From Snodgrassella alvi_G (GTDB lineage Bacteria > Pseudomonadota > Gammaproteobacteria > Burkholderiales > Neisseriaceae), in contig CAMLCH010000018.1 in assembly GCA_946478525.1 (NCBI GenBank), positions 1 through 44,592 of the forward strand: a stretch of DNA of 44,592 nt, given 5' to 3'. A program made the translations under genes and the position numbers. How positions within the stretch are numbered: position 1 is the first letter of the stretch; every line of letters starts with the position of its first letter. The notes under the pieces were generated by a model. The model searched no databases. It was not told the DNA's origin and saw only the letters and a program-made list of their open reading frames with translations. Positions 44,379-44,592 of this stretch are shown here, piece by piece.

Positions 44379-44592
44379 TAAAAAAGAACAATCTTTCTCA
44401 ATAGCTTCATAGTGAACAATAGATGATAGGAATTTAATATATTGTTTTTAAATTATTATATAGTTAGATTATGTCATATATTTTTTATTTTGCTATAAGA
44501 TAACTAAATATTTTCCTTAATGTTTCAGAATGTTAACAAATCATTTAGAACTATAAATGACTTAAGTGTTATTGGTTGAGAATGGTAATTTT
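44379..44592. other. Right edge, no gene seen
   Basis: About 210 AT-rich bases without a supported feature. They may include the decayed promoter of the YcbX-like relic. Confidence 0.4.

Noticed and set aside
1..44592. CRISPR arrays, insertion sequences, prophage or integrase genes
   Set aside because: No regularly spaced repeats, transposase motifs or terminal inverted repeats were seen; the Tn5 mosaic end at 31-49 is library adapter, not a transposon.

Overview
The window is a stretch of AT-rich chromosome from a beta-proteobacterium. The gene repertoire (WaaA, LctP-type lactate permease, surE-pcm, tsaB-rimI-UDG, GluQRS, a CydDC-CydABX block) and the protein sequences look like Neisseriaceae. 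The low GC and the heavy gene decay fit a host-restricted member such as the bee-gut genus Snodgrassella; that genus call is inference. Bases 1-49 are not biological: they are an Illumina Nextera index adapter left on the contig end.

Layout. 96-1526 is a membrane-anchored sulfatase-fold protein. 1.7-3.3 kb is a graveyard of a lipoprotein and a second protein, both broken by stops. 3.4-8.3 kb holds waaA and smc on the minus strand. 8.4-11.4 kb is a copper-export unit: cueR is divergent from copZ-copA and a MerR-type promoter with a 19-bp spacer lies between them. 11.6-15.3 kb is a molybdenum-cofactor cluster, moaD-moaE-mobA-moeA on the minus strand and divergent moaA. 15.4-17.0 kb is L-lactate permease, followed by a membrane-protein relic, an orphan PotD-like lipoprotein and a DASS-family anion symporter.

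22.0-24.9 kb is an accessory island. It holds a methyltransferase and then a three-gene relic: a YwqJ-type deaminase toxin C-terminus (broken), an intact MORN-type YwqK-like immunity protein, and a broken endonuclease V. The order matches ywqJ-ywqK-ywqL of Bacillus subtilis and is the most interesting element of the window. 24.9-29.7 kb holds surE-pcm, a zinc alcohol dehydrogenase, an aldo/keto reductase and a LysR regulator. tRNA-Asp and tRNA-Val (minus strand) share a terminator at 30.25 kb. Next come a Kef-type antiporter, the operon tsaB-rimI-UDG (minus), and gluQ, whose product modifies tRNA-Asp.

35.7-42.4 kb is a cytochrome bd block: cydDC (assembly exporter), then cydA-cydB-cydX behind a perfect FNR palindrome and a candidate Fur box. 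A small secreted two-cysteine protein follows. The window ends in a decayed MOSC-domain (YcbX-like) gene.

Functionally the core genes suggest a microaerobic life: lactate and dicarboxylate uptake, high-affinity bd oxidase, copper efflux and Moco synthesis. At least six relics show active gene loss. Long gene-free AT-rich gaps (17.0-17.6, 19.6-20.5, 29.7-30.2, 43.0-43.6 kb) hold little that can be recognised.
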